Below are positions 18,526 through 29,889 of a DNA stretch of 64,000 nt, piece by piece. Each line of letters opens with the position of its first letter. The first letter of the stretch is position 1. Made by a program: the position numbers and the translations under genes. Under the pieces are notes generated by a model. It saw only the letters and a list, made by a program, of their open reading frames with translations, was not told where the DNA came from and did not search any database. Source of the stretch: Saccharolobus shibatae B12 (GTDB lineage: Archaea; Thermoproteota; Thermoprotei_A; Sulfolobales; Sulfolobaceae); contig NZ_CP077717.1 in NCBI RefSeq assembly GCF_019175345.1, positions 372,001 through 436,000 on the forward strand. The letters are read 5' to 3'.

Positions 18526-19501
18526 GATGGCTAGCAGAAAGTTATATACTTTTAATTTAAAAATAGACAAGTACGGTCCGATTTATAATCTAATAAGAGG
18601 TGTGTGGGAACAAAGAGTATCAAGGGTTGGGTTCTATATACTACTAGGGATAATAGTATTTTCCTTAATAGGCGTATTTTATACTCCATATAATCCAAGC
18701 GCAACTAACTTTCCTAGGGATCTACCACCATCACCTCAACACCTATTAGGCACGGATGACTATGGCCATGATATTTTTTCTCAACTTTTAGTAGGTGGAT
18801 TTCCAGTAATTGGAGTAGGTTTTGCTGTAGGATTAATAGGTACGCTAATAGCTATCCTCATAGGAGTAACTGCAGGATTATACGCAGAGACAATGATTGA
18901 TAGAGTATTAAGTGCAATAACTCAGATTTTCTTAATAATACCCGGTATTTTGATTATCGAGTTAATAGGAGCCTATCTAGGGGCACTACAGTTTAAATTA
19001 GGGTATATAACAATTTTGTTTACCCTTTCATTAACTGGTTGGGCATGGGGTGCTAGGGTTTTGAGATCTTTAGTATTATCGTTAAGGAGAAGGGAGTATA
19101 TATTATCTTCCGATCTTATTGGTGAGTCTAAATTGAGTATAATCTTTAATCAAATAATACCTAATAACTTACCGTTCATAGCGTCAAACTTCTTCTTTAC
19201 TGCAATTTATGGTATCGCTGGCTTTACATTCATTTATTATTTTGGATTGGGTAGTCTAACCCAAGTTAATTGGGGAACTATGCTTTATTGGTCTTTAGGA
19301 GGAGAGGCTTATCTGAGAGGATTATGGTGGTGGTATATTCCCCCAGGTTTTATGATAGGATTAGTAGCCTTTTCGTTCGCGTTAATAAATATAGGGATTG
19401 ACAGAGTTGCTAATCCTAGACTAAGAGTATGGGATATTAAGAAGTATAAAAAACAATTACAAAAAGCCAAGGAGAAGAAGGAGGTTGTAACAAATGGATG
19501 A
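18518..19501 (+). CDS. cbtC: ABC transporter permease, OppC type (CbtC-like)
   Basis: A permease of 324-327 residues. The family hallmark LPPSPQHLLGTDDYGHDIFSQL follows the first helix, and the coupling loop is DLIGESKLSIIFNQIIPNN. The ATG at 18527 with GGAGGGTG 8 bases upstream is the better start; the GTG at 18518 would lie inside that Shine-Dalgarno. Second permease of the cbt-type operon. Confidence 0.85.
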   Translation: MYKMASRKLYTFNLKIDKYGPIYNLIRGVWEQRVSRVGFYILLGIIVFSLIGVFYTPYNPSATNFPRDLPPSPQHLLGTDDYGHDIFSQLLVGGFPVIGVGFAVGLIGTLIAILIGVTAGLYAETMIDRVLSAITQIFLIIPGILIIELIGAYLGALQFKLGYITILFTLSLTGWAWGARVLRSLVLSLRRREYILSSDLIGESKLSIIFNQIIPNNLPFIASNFFFTAIYGIAGFTFIYYFGLGSLTQVNWGTMLYWSLGGEAYLRGLWWWYIPPGFMIGLVAFSFALINIGIDRVANPRLRVWDIKKYKKQLQKAKEKKEVVTNG

Positions 19502-20489
19502 TGCTGCAATAGTTGTAAAAAATCTAAACGTAGGTTACTTATCAGATTATGGCATAATCAAGGTATTAAGAAATGTGAGTATAGATATCCCGGAAAGTAA
19601 AATAACTGGAATCGCTGGAGAATCTGGCTCTGGAAAATCCACATTAGCCACCACGGTTATGGGATTTGTAAATCCACCGATGTTTGTGGAAGATGGTACT
19701 GTGATAGTAGATGGTAAGTATGATATTCTATCTATGTCTAAAGATGAATTAAATAAGATTAGAGGTAAAGTAATCTCCTATGTGCCTCAAGCTGCCCAAA
19801 ATTCCTTGAACCCTATTAGAAAAGTCAGGGAAACTTTTATTGATATTTTAAAGTCAAAAGGAATGGACTATTATGCTAATACCGATATTGTGCATAGGGC
19901 ATTAGAAGATGTTGGTTTAACTGATAGGCAAGTATTAGATATGTATCCCTTTCAACTTTCTGGAGGTATGAAACAAAGAGTAGTAATAGCAATTTCCTTA
20001 CTTCTAAGTCCAAAAATATTAGTCATGGATGAACCCACTACTGGGCTAGATGTTGTAGTTCAATATGAAATACTGAAGTTGTTGAAAAAAATTCAGAAAG
20101 AGAAAGATTTAACGTTAGTAATCATTAGCCATGATATAGCAATGCTGTTGCAAATATCAGATTACATAGCTGTAATGTACGGTGGGCAAGTAATAGAGTA
20201 TGGTAAATATAATACATTACTAGAAGAAGCTTACCATCCTTACACTTATCTTCTACTTAGTAGTGTACCTACCGTTAGAACAAGAGGGAAGAAACTACCA
20301 AGAATTCCTGGTGACTTTGAAGGTTTTATAAGATATCCTAAAGGCTGTATCTTTTCTTCACGATGTCCCTTTGTTACGAGCACATGTAAAGAAGCCCCAC
20401 CTCAAACCGTGGTATATGATAAGTTTGGATTTTATAAGTGCATTAGGTATCCAGAATGGAGAAATGAGGTGAAGAAAGCTTATGAGTGA
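19494..20489 (+). CDS. cbtD: ABC transporter ATPase, OppD type (CbtD-like)
   Basis: A 331-residue ATPase. Walker A is GESGSGKST (residues 42-50), the signature is LSGGMKQR (155-162) and Walker B is ILVMDEPTTGLD (175-186). The C-terminal oligopeptide-transporter domain includes CIFSSRCPFVTSTCKEAPP, a cysteine cluster of a type that can hold an iron-sulfur cluster in some Opp-class ATPases. GGAGGT lies 7 bases before the ATG. It works as a heterodimer with the next gene product. Confidence 0.9.
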   Translation: MDDAAIVVKNLNVGYLSDYGIIKVLRNVSIDIPESKITGIAGESGSGKSTLATTVMGFVNPPMFVEDGTVIVDGKYDILSMSKDELNKIRGKVISYVPQAAQNSLNPIRKVRETFIDILKSKGMDYYANTDIVHRALEDVGLTDRQVLDMYPFQLSGGMKQRVVIAISLLLSPKILVMDEPTTGLDVVVQYEILKLLKKIQKEKDLTLVIISHDIAMLLQISDYIAVMYGGQVIEYGKYNTLLEEAYHPYTYLLLSSVPTVRTRGKKLPRIPGDFEGFIRYPKGCIFSSRCPFVTSTCKEAPPQTVVYDKFGFYKCIRYPEWRNEVKKAYE

Positions 20490-21285
20490 TAAGCTCATTG
20501 AGCTAATACATGTGTATAAAGACTTCATAGTTAGAAAAGGTGTTTTTGGAAAAGAGCATAGACCGGGGATATGGGATGTGAATATGGATATAAGGAAGAA
20601 TGAGATTGTGGGTATGGTGGGAGGAAGTGGAGGCGGTAAAACAGTAATAGCATGGATGATAGTAGGGTTATTGAAACCAACAAAAGGTTCAATAATTTAT
20701 ACTCCCATGGGTTTAGATGTTACCAAAGCAAATAAGAAACAGCTAAAACAGTATAGAGCTGATGTTCAATTAGTTTTCCAAGACCCCTATTCCTCACTAG
20801 ACCCAGCTCATACAGTTAAATGGCATATAGAAAGGCCACTAAAGATATACAAATACGAAGGTGATATTGAAGAGAGAATAAAAGAGTTACTAAGAGAAGT
20901 TGCATTAACTCCTCCAGAAGACTTTCTCAATAAGTATCCTTTCCAACTTTCTGGAGGACAAAGACAGAGAGTCTACTTGGCTAGAGTGTTGGCACTAAAT
21001 CCTAAGGTGCTAATAGCTGATGAGCCAGTATCAAACGTTGATGCCTCAATAAGGGTATCACTATTAGACTTATTTAAGAGGTTAAGAGATGAGAAAGGGA
21101 TATCAATTATGTACATTACTCACGATATTGCTACAATCGGATATGTGGCTGATAGGGTATATGTCGTGAAGAATGGTAGGATAGTGGAGGAGGGTGATGT
21201 GGTAACTATTATTTCACATCCAACACACGAGTATACCAGACTATTAATAGAAGCGGTACCAGATCCATATAAAAGAATTGAATAA
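20482..21285 (+). CDS. cbtF: ABC transporter ATPase, OppF type (CbtF-like)
   Basis: A 267-residue ATPase overlapping the previous gene by 8 bp. Walker A is GGSGGGKT (47-54), the signature is FQLSGGQRQR and Walker B VLIADEPVSNVD, then MYITHDIAT. It ends with the short DPYKRIE tail and lacks the cysteine-rich extension of its partner, as usual for OppF. Confidence 0.9.
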   Translation: MSDKLIELIHVYKDFIVRKGVFGKEHRPGIWDVNMDIRKNEIVGMVGGSGGGKTVIAWMIVGLLKPTKGSIIYTPMGLDVTKANKKQLKQYRADVQLVFQDPYSSLDPAHTVKWHIERPLKIYKYEGDIEERIKELLREVALTPPEDFLNKYPFQLSGGQRQRVYLARVLALNPKVLIADEPVSNVDASIRVSLLDLFKRLRDEKGISIMYITHDIATIGYVADRVYVVKNGRIVEEGDVVTIISHPTHEYTRLLIEAVPDPYKRIE

Positions 21286-21442
21286 CATTTTTTATATTCT
21301 TAATTTTTATTGATGTTTGTTTGAAAATCTATTAAGAGATTGTATCACTAATTAGGTTGCAAGGAAATTGTGATTTTAATTTCTGAGAAAAGTTTAAATA
21401 TAGCTTAATATGATATGATGAATAGATAAGTGGTAGATAGAT

Positions 21443-23587
21443 ATGAAAAGGTACAAGATAATTTCTACAATAATCACAGTATTAATGGTAATAAGCATAG
21501 GAATATTTGCAATGCCAATACTATCACAGCCAACATCAGTACAACCAGAAGGAAGTATGGTAGTTATGCCTTCTCCGGGTATAGTATGGCAAGATAATTT
21601 CAATCCATGGAACGCTCCAGCTTTACCTGGTGGTCTAATTTGGCTTATTTACGAACCACTCGCCCTAGTTAATTCGCTAAGTGGTCAAATTATTCCATGG
21701 TTAGCCACCAATTGGACATTTACTACTGGTTATGTTTACTTGCCAAATGGTACTAAGGTACAAACATTGGCATTAATATTATACTTAAGGCATGATGTAT
21801 ACTTCACTGATGGTACACCATTTAACGCTACTGCAGTATGGTACACATTAGCGTTAGAGCAAGCATACCCACAACTAGGATATTCAGCTAATCAAATAGT
21901 TAACATGACAATAATAAACCCATATGAGCTAGAAATGGTATTTAAACCTGGAGTAACGCCGATGGTATTGTATACTATTTTGGAGCAATGGCCTGTGGAC
22001 CCAGCACAATGGGGTAAAATATTCCCAGTAGAGCAATTACCAAATGGAACATATGTAGGACTAAACAAGACTGGTAATCCATTCACATACCCCAATACAA
22101 ATCCAATAGGTACTGGACCCTATATGCTGTATAGCTTCAGCCCGCAAGAAATAGTATTAGTAGCAAACCCACACTATTGGATGCCAGGAGAACCCAGAAT
22201 AAAATACTTACTCTATCCATCATATCCTAGTAATGTTCAAGCAGATACTGCATTGAATAATGGGCAAGTAACCTGGGGTGGACTATTCGAACCAAATATA
22301 CAACAGCAATTTGTGGCAAAAGATCCTCTACACTATCATTACTATTTTGCTCCGGGATTTCCAACAATGTTAACACTCAATAACCTAAAATGGCCTTTAT
22401 CCGATCCAGTTTTAAGACAAGCAATAAGCCTTGCGATCAATAGAACAGCGATATACTATTTGGGCGAATATGGATACGAACCGCCAGCAACTACGCCTCT
22501 TCCATTACCTCCACAACAGATGCAATATCTAAATTCTTCGGTGTTGCAGCTTGCTGAGCAATTTGCTCCATCTCAAGGTAATGTTACTGCTGCATTACAG
22601 TTACTTGAATCCCATGGCTATAAATTAGTTAATGGCCAACTAATTGCGCCAAATGGTACTGCAGTACCAACAATGACCATAATTACGGTAGCCGGATGGA
22701 CTGATTGGGATGCTGATTTAACTATAATTGCGCAGGATTTGAAGCAAATAGGCATAACTGTGGAAGTACAAACACCACCGTTTACAACGTGGTATAATTA
22801 TATGCAAACTGGCAATTACTGGATGGGACTAATGTGGGATTTAATTAGCGGTCCTACACCTATACAACCACTTTCTGGGTATTTGTATGGTTATTGGAAC
22901 TCTCCTGGCAACATAACACCAATAGGAAATAGTACATATTTTAACATAGAAAGGTTTAATTTATCAATTATCCATCCAACGTTCGAACAACTTGTGAATT
23001 GGGCAAATGGTAACTTCAGCATAAACGATAATGCCTATTATAGTATAGTAAATGAGCTAGCTGCTCTATGGATAAAATATATGCCTTCCATTGCTCTAGT
23101 ATACGGCGCAGAGTGGTATGAGTATGTTAATAATACTGTTACTGGTTGGCCAACTCAACAAAACTATTATTGGCCGGCTCCCCCATGGACCAGTCTTCCC
23201 TCAACTCCTTTACCTGTTGTTTTAGCTTTACATTTGGTTAATCAATCCGTTCCGGAGCCTTGGTGGTATTACACTTCGCAAGTTCCTTCAAGTTGGTATA
23301 CTTCTAATGATCCATTCGTGTATCAAACAACTTCAACGAGTACTACAACAACTAGCACTACCACAAGTATATCAACTACTACTACAACAACCACATCCAC
23401 TACCACAAGCACTGCCACTACAACTAGCGTTTCAACTACTACTAGTGTCTCCACATCAGTAAGTACCACTACAGCTACCGTAACCAGTACCGTAAGCTCA
23501 TCATCCAACACCACGCTATACGCCATAATAGCAGTAGTAGTCATAATCATAATAATAGCAATAGTACTAGGCCTAAGAAGAAGATAA
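21443..23587 (+). CDS. cbtA: Membrane-anchored sugar-binding protein (CbtA-like, SBP_bac_5)
   Basis: A 714-residue oligopeptide-class solute-binding protein. An N-terminal hydrophobic segment (ISTIITVLMVISIGIFAMPI) is followed by the mature start SQPTSVQPEGS. The binding domain includes WQDNFNPWN and LRHDVYFTDGTPFNATAVW. Residues ~625-690 are a Ser/Thr-rich linker, then a C-terminal membrane helix and RRR anchor, the known architecture of Sulfolobus binding proteins. Many N-x-S/T sequons suggest glycosylation. It has its own TATA box (AGTTTAAATATA, 21391-21402), which allows high expression relative to the permease genes. Close paralogs lie at 50356-52494 and 54552-57761. Confidence 0.9.
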   Translation: MKRYKIISTIITVLMVISIGIFAMPILSQPTSVQPEGSMVVMPSPGIVWQDNFNPWNAPALPGGLIWLIYEPLALVNSLSGQIIPWLATNWTFTTGYVYLPNGTKVQTLALILYLRHDVYFTDGTPFNATAVWYTLALEQAYPQLGYSANQIVNMTIINPYELEMVFKPGVTPMVLYTILEQWPVDPAQWGKIFPVEQLPNGTYVGLNKTGNPFTYPNTNPIGTGPYMLYSFSPQEIVLVANPHYWMPGEPRIKYLLYPSYPSNVQADTALNNGQVTWGGLFEPNIQQQFVAKDPLHYHYYFAPGFPTMLTLNNLKWPLSDPVLRQAISLAINRTAIYYLGEYGYEPPATTPLPLPPQQMQYLNSSVLQLAEQFAPSQGNVTAALQLLESHGYKLVNGQLIAPNGTAVPTMTIITVAGWTDWDADLTIIAQDLKQIGITVEVQTPPFTTWYNYMQTGNYWMGLMWDLISGPTPIQPLSGYLYGYWNSPGNITPIGNSTYFNIERFNLSIIHPTFEQLVNWANGNFSINDNAYYSIVNELAALWIKYMPSIALVYGAEWYEYVNNTVTGWPTQQNYYWPAPPWTSLPSTPLPVVLALHLVNQSVPEPWWYYTSQVPSSWYTSNDPFVYQTTSTSTTTTSTTTSISTTTTTTTSTTTSTATTTSVSTTTSVSTSVSTTTATVTSTVSSSSNTTLYAIIAVVVIIIIIAIVLGLRRR

Positions 23588-23620
23588 AATTAAAAAAATA
23601 ATTTTTTTAAATATATCTGT
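23588..23620. terminator. Bidirectional T-tract terminator
   Basis: A7 (23592-23598) followed by T7 (23602-23608) lies between two convergent genes. Archaeal RNA polymerase terminates on U-tracts, so this serves the plus-strand transcript at T7 and the minus-strand transcript at A7. Confidence 0.6.
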
Positions 23621-25665
<2,045 letters not shown>

Positions 25666-25885
25666 AAATTAAAACTTATTACTAGACATTTCATGGAATA
25701 ATGAATCCTAAGACGATAAAGCATCTAGCAATTTATAGTAATAAAGTTGTTTAATTACTACTATGTCACTACATTCTCGTCCTTAAATTTAGATTATATC
25801 ACGAATTAGTTCAGAGATATAAAGAAAATTACTTTGATTGATGTGATACGAAAGCTTATTTACTAGACAAAATAAACGAAAGTGT

Positions 25886-28297
25886 ATGAAATACAAATAC
25901 TCCTACGCCTTAGATTCTGGAATTCCTCTAGGTGGGATAGGGGCTGGATCTGTGGAAATAAGGGCAGACGGTAGATTATATTCGTGGACCATATTTAACA
26001 ATGGGGGAATCGCAGAAAAAAATGAGGATAGGTATAAATATTTCTTAACGGAGTTCGACTCCTTCTTCGCATATGAAGATGAAAAGACTATAAGAATTCT
26101 CCAGGCATTTGACTATTACTTTGGAGCGAATCCATACACACTACCTTGGATAAGGCCAATAAGGGAAATTGAGTTTATAGGAGAACCGCCAATTGCTTAT
26201 CTAAATTACGATAATAAAATAAAACTAAAGGCTTTTTCACCATTTATCCCCCTAGACGTGAAGAACTCTTCCCTACCGGTATCAATATTTCAATTCAATA
26301 GTGAGAAGAATACAAGGTTCTTCTTCGCAATTAACAATTCTTTTGAAAAAGGCAAAATAGAAGTTAAAGACGATATGATAATATTTAAAGGGGAAACATC
26401 TTCAGATGATCCTAGATATCAAGGAAACCTATGCGTTAAGGTAATTGGAGATGAACCTTTCTCTGTAGCTTATAATCAAATTTTTGACTTCTGGGACGAT
26501 TATAGATCTAAAAATCTAGTCAAGAAGAAAGGGGATAATCTAGCAATTATAAGTAGTAAAGGAAGCAATGTAACTTTCATAATTACTTGGTTCTTCCCTA
26601 ATTTTGTACTTAAAGATGGTAGAAGAGTTGGGCACTATTACGAGAACTTCTTCAACAACTGCGAAGAAGTAATGGATTACGTTGTGAAAAACCTAAACTA
26701 CCTAGAGGAAAAGACTACACAATTCCACGATTTATTTTACAACGCTAAAGGCGTCGAACCATGGATTGTTGATTTAATTGGAGCACAGATAGCTACACTT
26801 GTGAAAACTACTTGGCTAACTAAGGATGGATTCTTTGGAATCTGGGAGGGATATTTCGATACCTCAGATCAGAGGAAAGTTGGGAAGTATCCCTATACAG
26901 GTGGGCCGGAAAACACTGCATTAAACACCATAGACGTACTTTTATATGCACTACCGGGAGTAATGCTACTATTTCCGGATTTAGCAAAGAATATTATAAA
27001 GGATCTTTCCAATAGAGCATTAAAGGAGGATACCCCAGAATACGTTATATTTTCACTAGCGTTCCCAGAGAATTTAATGAAGTATAAGGAAGAGGTTAAG
27101 AAGGATCCAACTATAAGTACTGATCTCAAAAAATTATATGAAACTATAAAGAGAATTGTTAAGGAGACTGGTAAGGATCCCAAGGGTAGAATGCCTCATT
27201 ATATTCGCCACTCATTAACAGTAGATACTTATGAGAGAATAGACATTAACCCAGAATTTGTGCTACTCTATTATTTAATAGCAAAGTATACGGGCGATAG
27301 AGAGTTACTAAAGAGTGTCTATGAAGTAGCAAGAAACGCGATCGAGAGTATTATGAGAACACAGACTATGGATGGTTTACCATACCTTACTTTACCATCT
27401 GGCATAGAGTGGATAAGATATGTAAATAACATGCTAAGAGCTAACGATGCTCACAAGATTTTAGGCTATCACTCTTTGGCGTTATCAATGCAAACATTAG
27501 ACGATTGGTCATGGTTAGGCTTTTCTCCATACGTATCGTTCCTATGGATATCGGCACTAGAAGCACTAAACGAAGCGTCGAAAATACTTAATAATCATGA
27601 GCACTACGAGGTAAAAGACCTAATAGAAAAAGTTAATAAGTACTTGTGGAATGGGGAGTATTACATAGACTGGTATGACCCGATTTCAAATTTAAGAGAT
27701 AATTCCTCAAACGCATCCCAAATAACTGGTGATTGGTATGTTCAAATGTTGGACCTTCCAGAATTTTTAGACCATGAGAGAAGGAAATCCGTGTTCTCCT
27801 CAATAATGAAGTATAACTACACTGAAGAAGAAGGAGTTAGAAATGGCTCGTCAAATGATGATATTACACCGTTAGGAGTTAAACTTTCAATACAATCAAA
27901 AGCTCCTTGGAGTGGCGTAGAGTATTATCTAGCATCGCATATGTTCTACAGTGGATTCGATGAATATGCAAAGAAGATTTTGAGGAATGTTTATGAGAGG
28001 TATGAGATTGCAGGTAATTTCTGGAACCATATTGAGTGGGGCGCGAGATATATGAGACCATTAGTGGCTTTAAGCATGATTTACGCTATTGAAGGTATGA
28101 AGGTTAATATGTTAAACAAAGAGGTTATTATAGGCAAAAGTAAGGATTTGAAGTGGATACTATTGCTTCCTACAGCATGGGGCTTGTTAACAGTTAATAA
28201 CGGAAAGATGAGGATAAAGATTTCTCATGGAGAGTTTAAAGGTAAAATAAATGGAACTCTTGTTACCTTAAGAGAGAACGAAGAGATAGAAATATAA
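25886..28297 (+). CDS. GH116 beta-glucosidase (GBA2-like)
   Basis: An 803-residue GH116 enzyme, a family that includes human GBA2 and characterised S. solfataricus beta-glucosidases/beta-xylosidases/N-acetylglucosaminidases. The N-terminal beta-sandwich starts GIPLGGIGAGSVEIRADGR. The (alpha/alpha)6 barrel has the likely nucleophile E342 in GPENTALNTIDV and the acid in QTLDDW (D539/D540). There is no signal peptide. A TATA box (AAGCTTATTTA, near 25853) sits about 30 bp before the ATG, so it is probably leaderless. It is separated by 7 bp from the convergent gene downstream. Exact sugar preference cannot be fixed from sequence. Confidence 0.88.
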   Translation: MKYKYSYALDSGIPLGGIGAGSVEIRADGRLYSWTIFNNGGIAEKNEDRYKYFLTEFDSFFAYEDEKTIRILQAFDYYFGANPYTLPWIRPIREIEFIGEPPIAYLNYDNKIKLKAFSPFIPLDVKNSSLPVSIFQFNSEKNTRFFFAINNSFEKGKIEVKDDMIIFKGETSSDDPRYQGNLCVKVIGDEPFSVAYNQIFDFWDDYRSKNLVKKKGDNLAIISSKGSNVTFIITWFFPNFVLKDGRRVGHYYENFFNNCEEVMDYVVKNLNYLEEKTTQFHDLFYNAKGVEPWIVDLIGAQIATLVKTTWLTKDGFFGIWEGYFDTSDQRKVGKYPYTGGPENTALNTIDVLLYALPGVMLLFPDLAKNIIKDLSNRALKEDTPEYVIFSLAFPENLMKYKEEVKKDPTISTDLKKLYETIKRIVKETGKDPKGRMPHYIRHSLTVDTYERIDINPEFVLLYYLIAKYTGDRELLKSVYEVARNAIESIMRTQTMDGLPYLTLPSGIEWIRYVNNMLRANDAHKILGYHSLALSMQTLDDWSWLGFSPYVSFLWISALEALNEASKILNNHEHYEVKDLIEKVNKYLWNGEYYIDWYDPISNLRDNSSNASQITGDWYVQMLDLPEFLDHERRKSVFSSIMKYNYTEEEGVRNGSSNDDITPLGVKLSIQSKAPWSGVEYYLASHMFYSGFDEYAKKILRNVYERYEIAGNFWNHIEWGARYMRPLVALSMIYAIEGMKVNMLNKEVIIGKSKDLKWILLLPTAWGLLTVNNGKMRIKISHGEFKGKINGTLVTLRENEEIEI

Positions 28298-28304
28298 AAA
28301 GTTT

Positions 28305-29774
28305 TTATTCTAAAATTATCTCTGCTTGAAGCAGGTCTATACTCTCGTCTAATTTAAACGCAATTATATCGTAATAGTTGTTCAAGTCTATCATATTCCA
28401 TCCAGTATTTAGTGTAACGGTATCATCTCTAACCTTTGAGAATAGTGAGTACTCGGCAATCCTCATTTTAGTTGTCTTTGTAGTGTAAACTCTTAGCTTC
28501 TTTTCGGTGAACCCTTTCAATGGAATACCACCAAACCAACCATCTATTCCTGCGGTTGGGGTATATGAGCCATCATGAATCCATATCCTTATCGGGTTCC
28601 ACGGTTTCTTAAACAGTTCACTTACCGGTATTGCGAATATTCCACCATCACCGGCCCTATAAGTGTATACTCCAGTGTGATTTGCATATGAAGTGCCAAC
28701 ATATAAGTATTCACCATCATGTGCCATGCCGAATATTGCTCCACTTTCTGTAATTATCTGAGGTACTACAGGGTCAATCCTTAAGAGTAAACCAAATGTG
28801 GTCTTTGATGACATATCCCTTAAGTCCTCTGCAGGATTTGCTGATATAACAGGTATACCCATTATGTAAGCTTTTTGAGCTCTAAACCCTGGAATATAGG
28901 TAGGCCTTTCCGATTCTGGGTTGCGAACATCTAGAAATGGATATAACCTATATACATCCTTTTGTGGATCAATATGTATGAGTGCTCCACCATAGAACGC
29001 AATTAGCTTGTTCTGGATTTGCACTATTTGCCCTCCAACACGTCTTATCTGTATCTTCTTATTGTTTTCTAATGGAAAGTCAAATGACTCTACGAACTTG
29101 TATTCACCATTAAGCGTATTATATACCATTATCGATGAAACATCAGTATGAATAGGATTAAATATTGTGGCGTAGATTTTATCGTCTTTCATTTCCATCT
29201 TATATACAGTACGATTCTTCACCAGAAATTCTGCATCTCTAGTAGATACACCTACTTTCCACAGGCCTAATTCAGCATGTCCATCGGCTCTACTGAAGTA
29301 GACTGCATCCTCATGCTCGTCGTAAAGTAAGTCGGTTACCTCACCATACCAATTGTTTGGAGGGATTTTGTCGTCCCACTTCCTACTCCATAGGATTTCC
29401 ACTTTATCATCGTCATATATCATATGTATATGGCTATACTTCATCCTCATATCTTGATATTTCAAAATCCTCTCATATTGTGATACCTCTATCATTCCTG
29501 GAGGCGCCTTAAGCCATCCACCTATGAATAATAAATCTTTAGACCAAGCTAATGCAGCATGTGTATCACCTGCTACTCTAGGTGGTCTGCCTAACTTTTC
29601 ATATCTGTATATAACTTCTCCGTTAGAATAAACTTTAGCTGCATGTCCATCATGAACTATCATGTTTCTAGAAATCGGATGAAAACCTATATATAGAGAT
29701 CTAAACTGATGATGACCTAACGCTACTTCATTATGTTGAACAAACTCTTTTAAGACTAGCTTTGGCTTATCCAA
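28305..29774 (-). CDS. Conserved archaeal protein of unknown function (DUF2139-like)
   Basis: A 489-residue soluble protein. Repeated short strand patterns (KVYSNGEVIYRYEKLG, AVYFSRADGHAELGLWKVG, EYLYVGTSYANHTGVYTYRAG) suggest a beta-propeller. I recall similar proteins as DUF2139, conserved in Sulfolobales and beside glycosidases, but no function is known to me. It starts with TTG at 29774, preceded by a TATA-like AATTAAATAGG about 30 bp upstream. It lies divergent to the GH2 gene, and their shared intergenic region holds the AACTTGTAA element. It may be a lyase, lactonase or sugar-binding propeller. Confidence 0.7.
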   Translation of the reverse strand: MDKPKLVLKEFVQHNEVALGHHQFRSLYIGFHPISRNMIVHDGHAAKVYSNGEVIYRYEKLGRPPRVAGDTHAALAWSKDLLFIGGWLKAPPGMIEVSQYERILKYQDMRMKYSHIHMIYDDDKVEILWSRKWDDKIPPNNWYGEVTDLLYDEHEDAVYFSRADGHAELGLWKVGVSTRDAEFLVKNRTVYKMEMKDDKIYATIFNPIHTDVSSIMVYNTLNGEYKFVESFDFPLENNKKIQIRRVGGQIVQIQNKLIAFYGGALIHIDPQKDVYRLYPFLDVRNPESERPTYIPGFRAQKAYIMGIPVISANPAEDLRDMSSKTTFGLLLRIDPVVPQIITESGAIFGMAHDGEYLYVGTSYANHTGVYTYRAGDGGIFAIPVSELFKKPWNPIRIWIHDGSYTPTAGIDGWFGGIPLKGFTEKKLRVYTTKTTKMRIAEYSLFSKVRDDTVTLNTGWNMIDLNNYYDIIAFKLDESIDLLQAEIILE

Positions 29775-29829
29775 TATTTACCCCAAATAGGAGTATGAGA
29801 TTGCCTATTTAATTCTTTAGCGTTACTAT

Positions 29830-29838
29830 TTACAAGTT
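29830..29838 (-). promoter_or_regulatory. AACTTGTAA operator-like site (unknown-protein / GH2)
   Basis: The minus strand reads AAACTTGTAAATAG. The site lies between the two divergent TATA boxes, about 25 bp upstream of the GH2 TATA (GCTTTAATTA, ~29856) and about 25 bp upstream of the TATA of the gene at 28305-29774. Confidence 0.45.
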
Positions 29839-29889
29839 TCTAATATGTTAATAAAGCTTTAATTACACTCTCTCGTTTGTAGATACTAT

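Noticed and set aside
23323-23550. Valine-rich open frame on the minus strand opposite the Ser/Thr linker
   Set aside because: It is the antisense reading of repetitive ACT/ACA codons; the same artefact appears opposite the linkers at 50399-50665 and 57440-57721. No start signal and no protein character.
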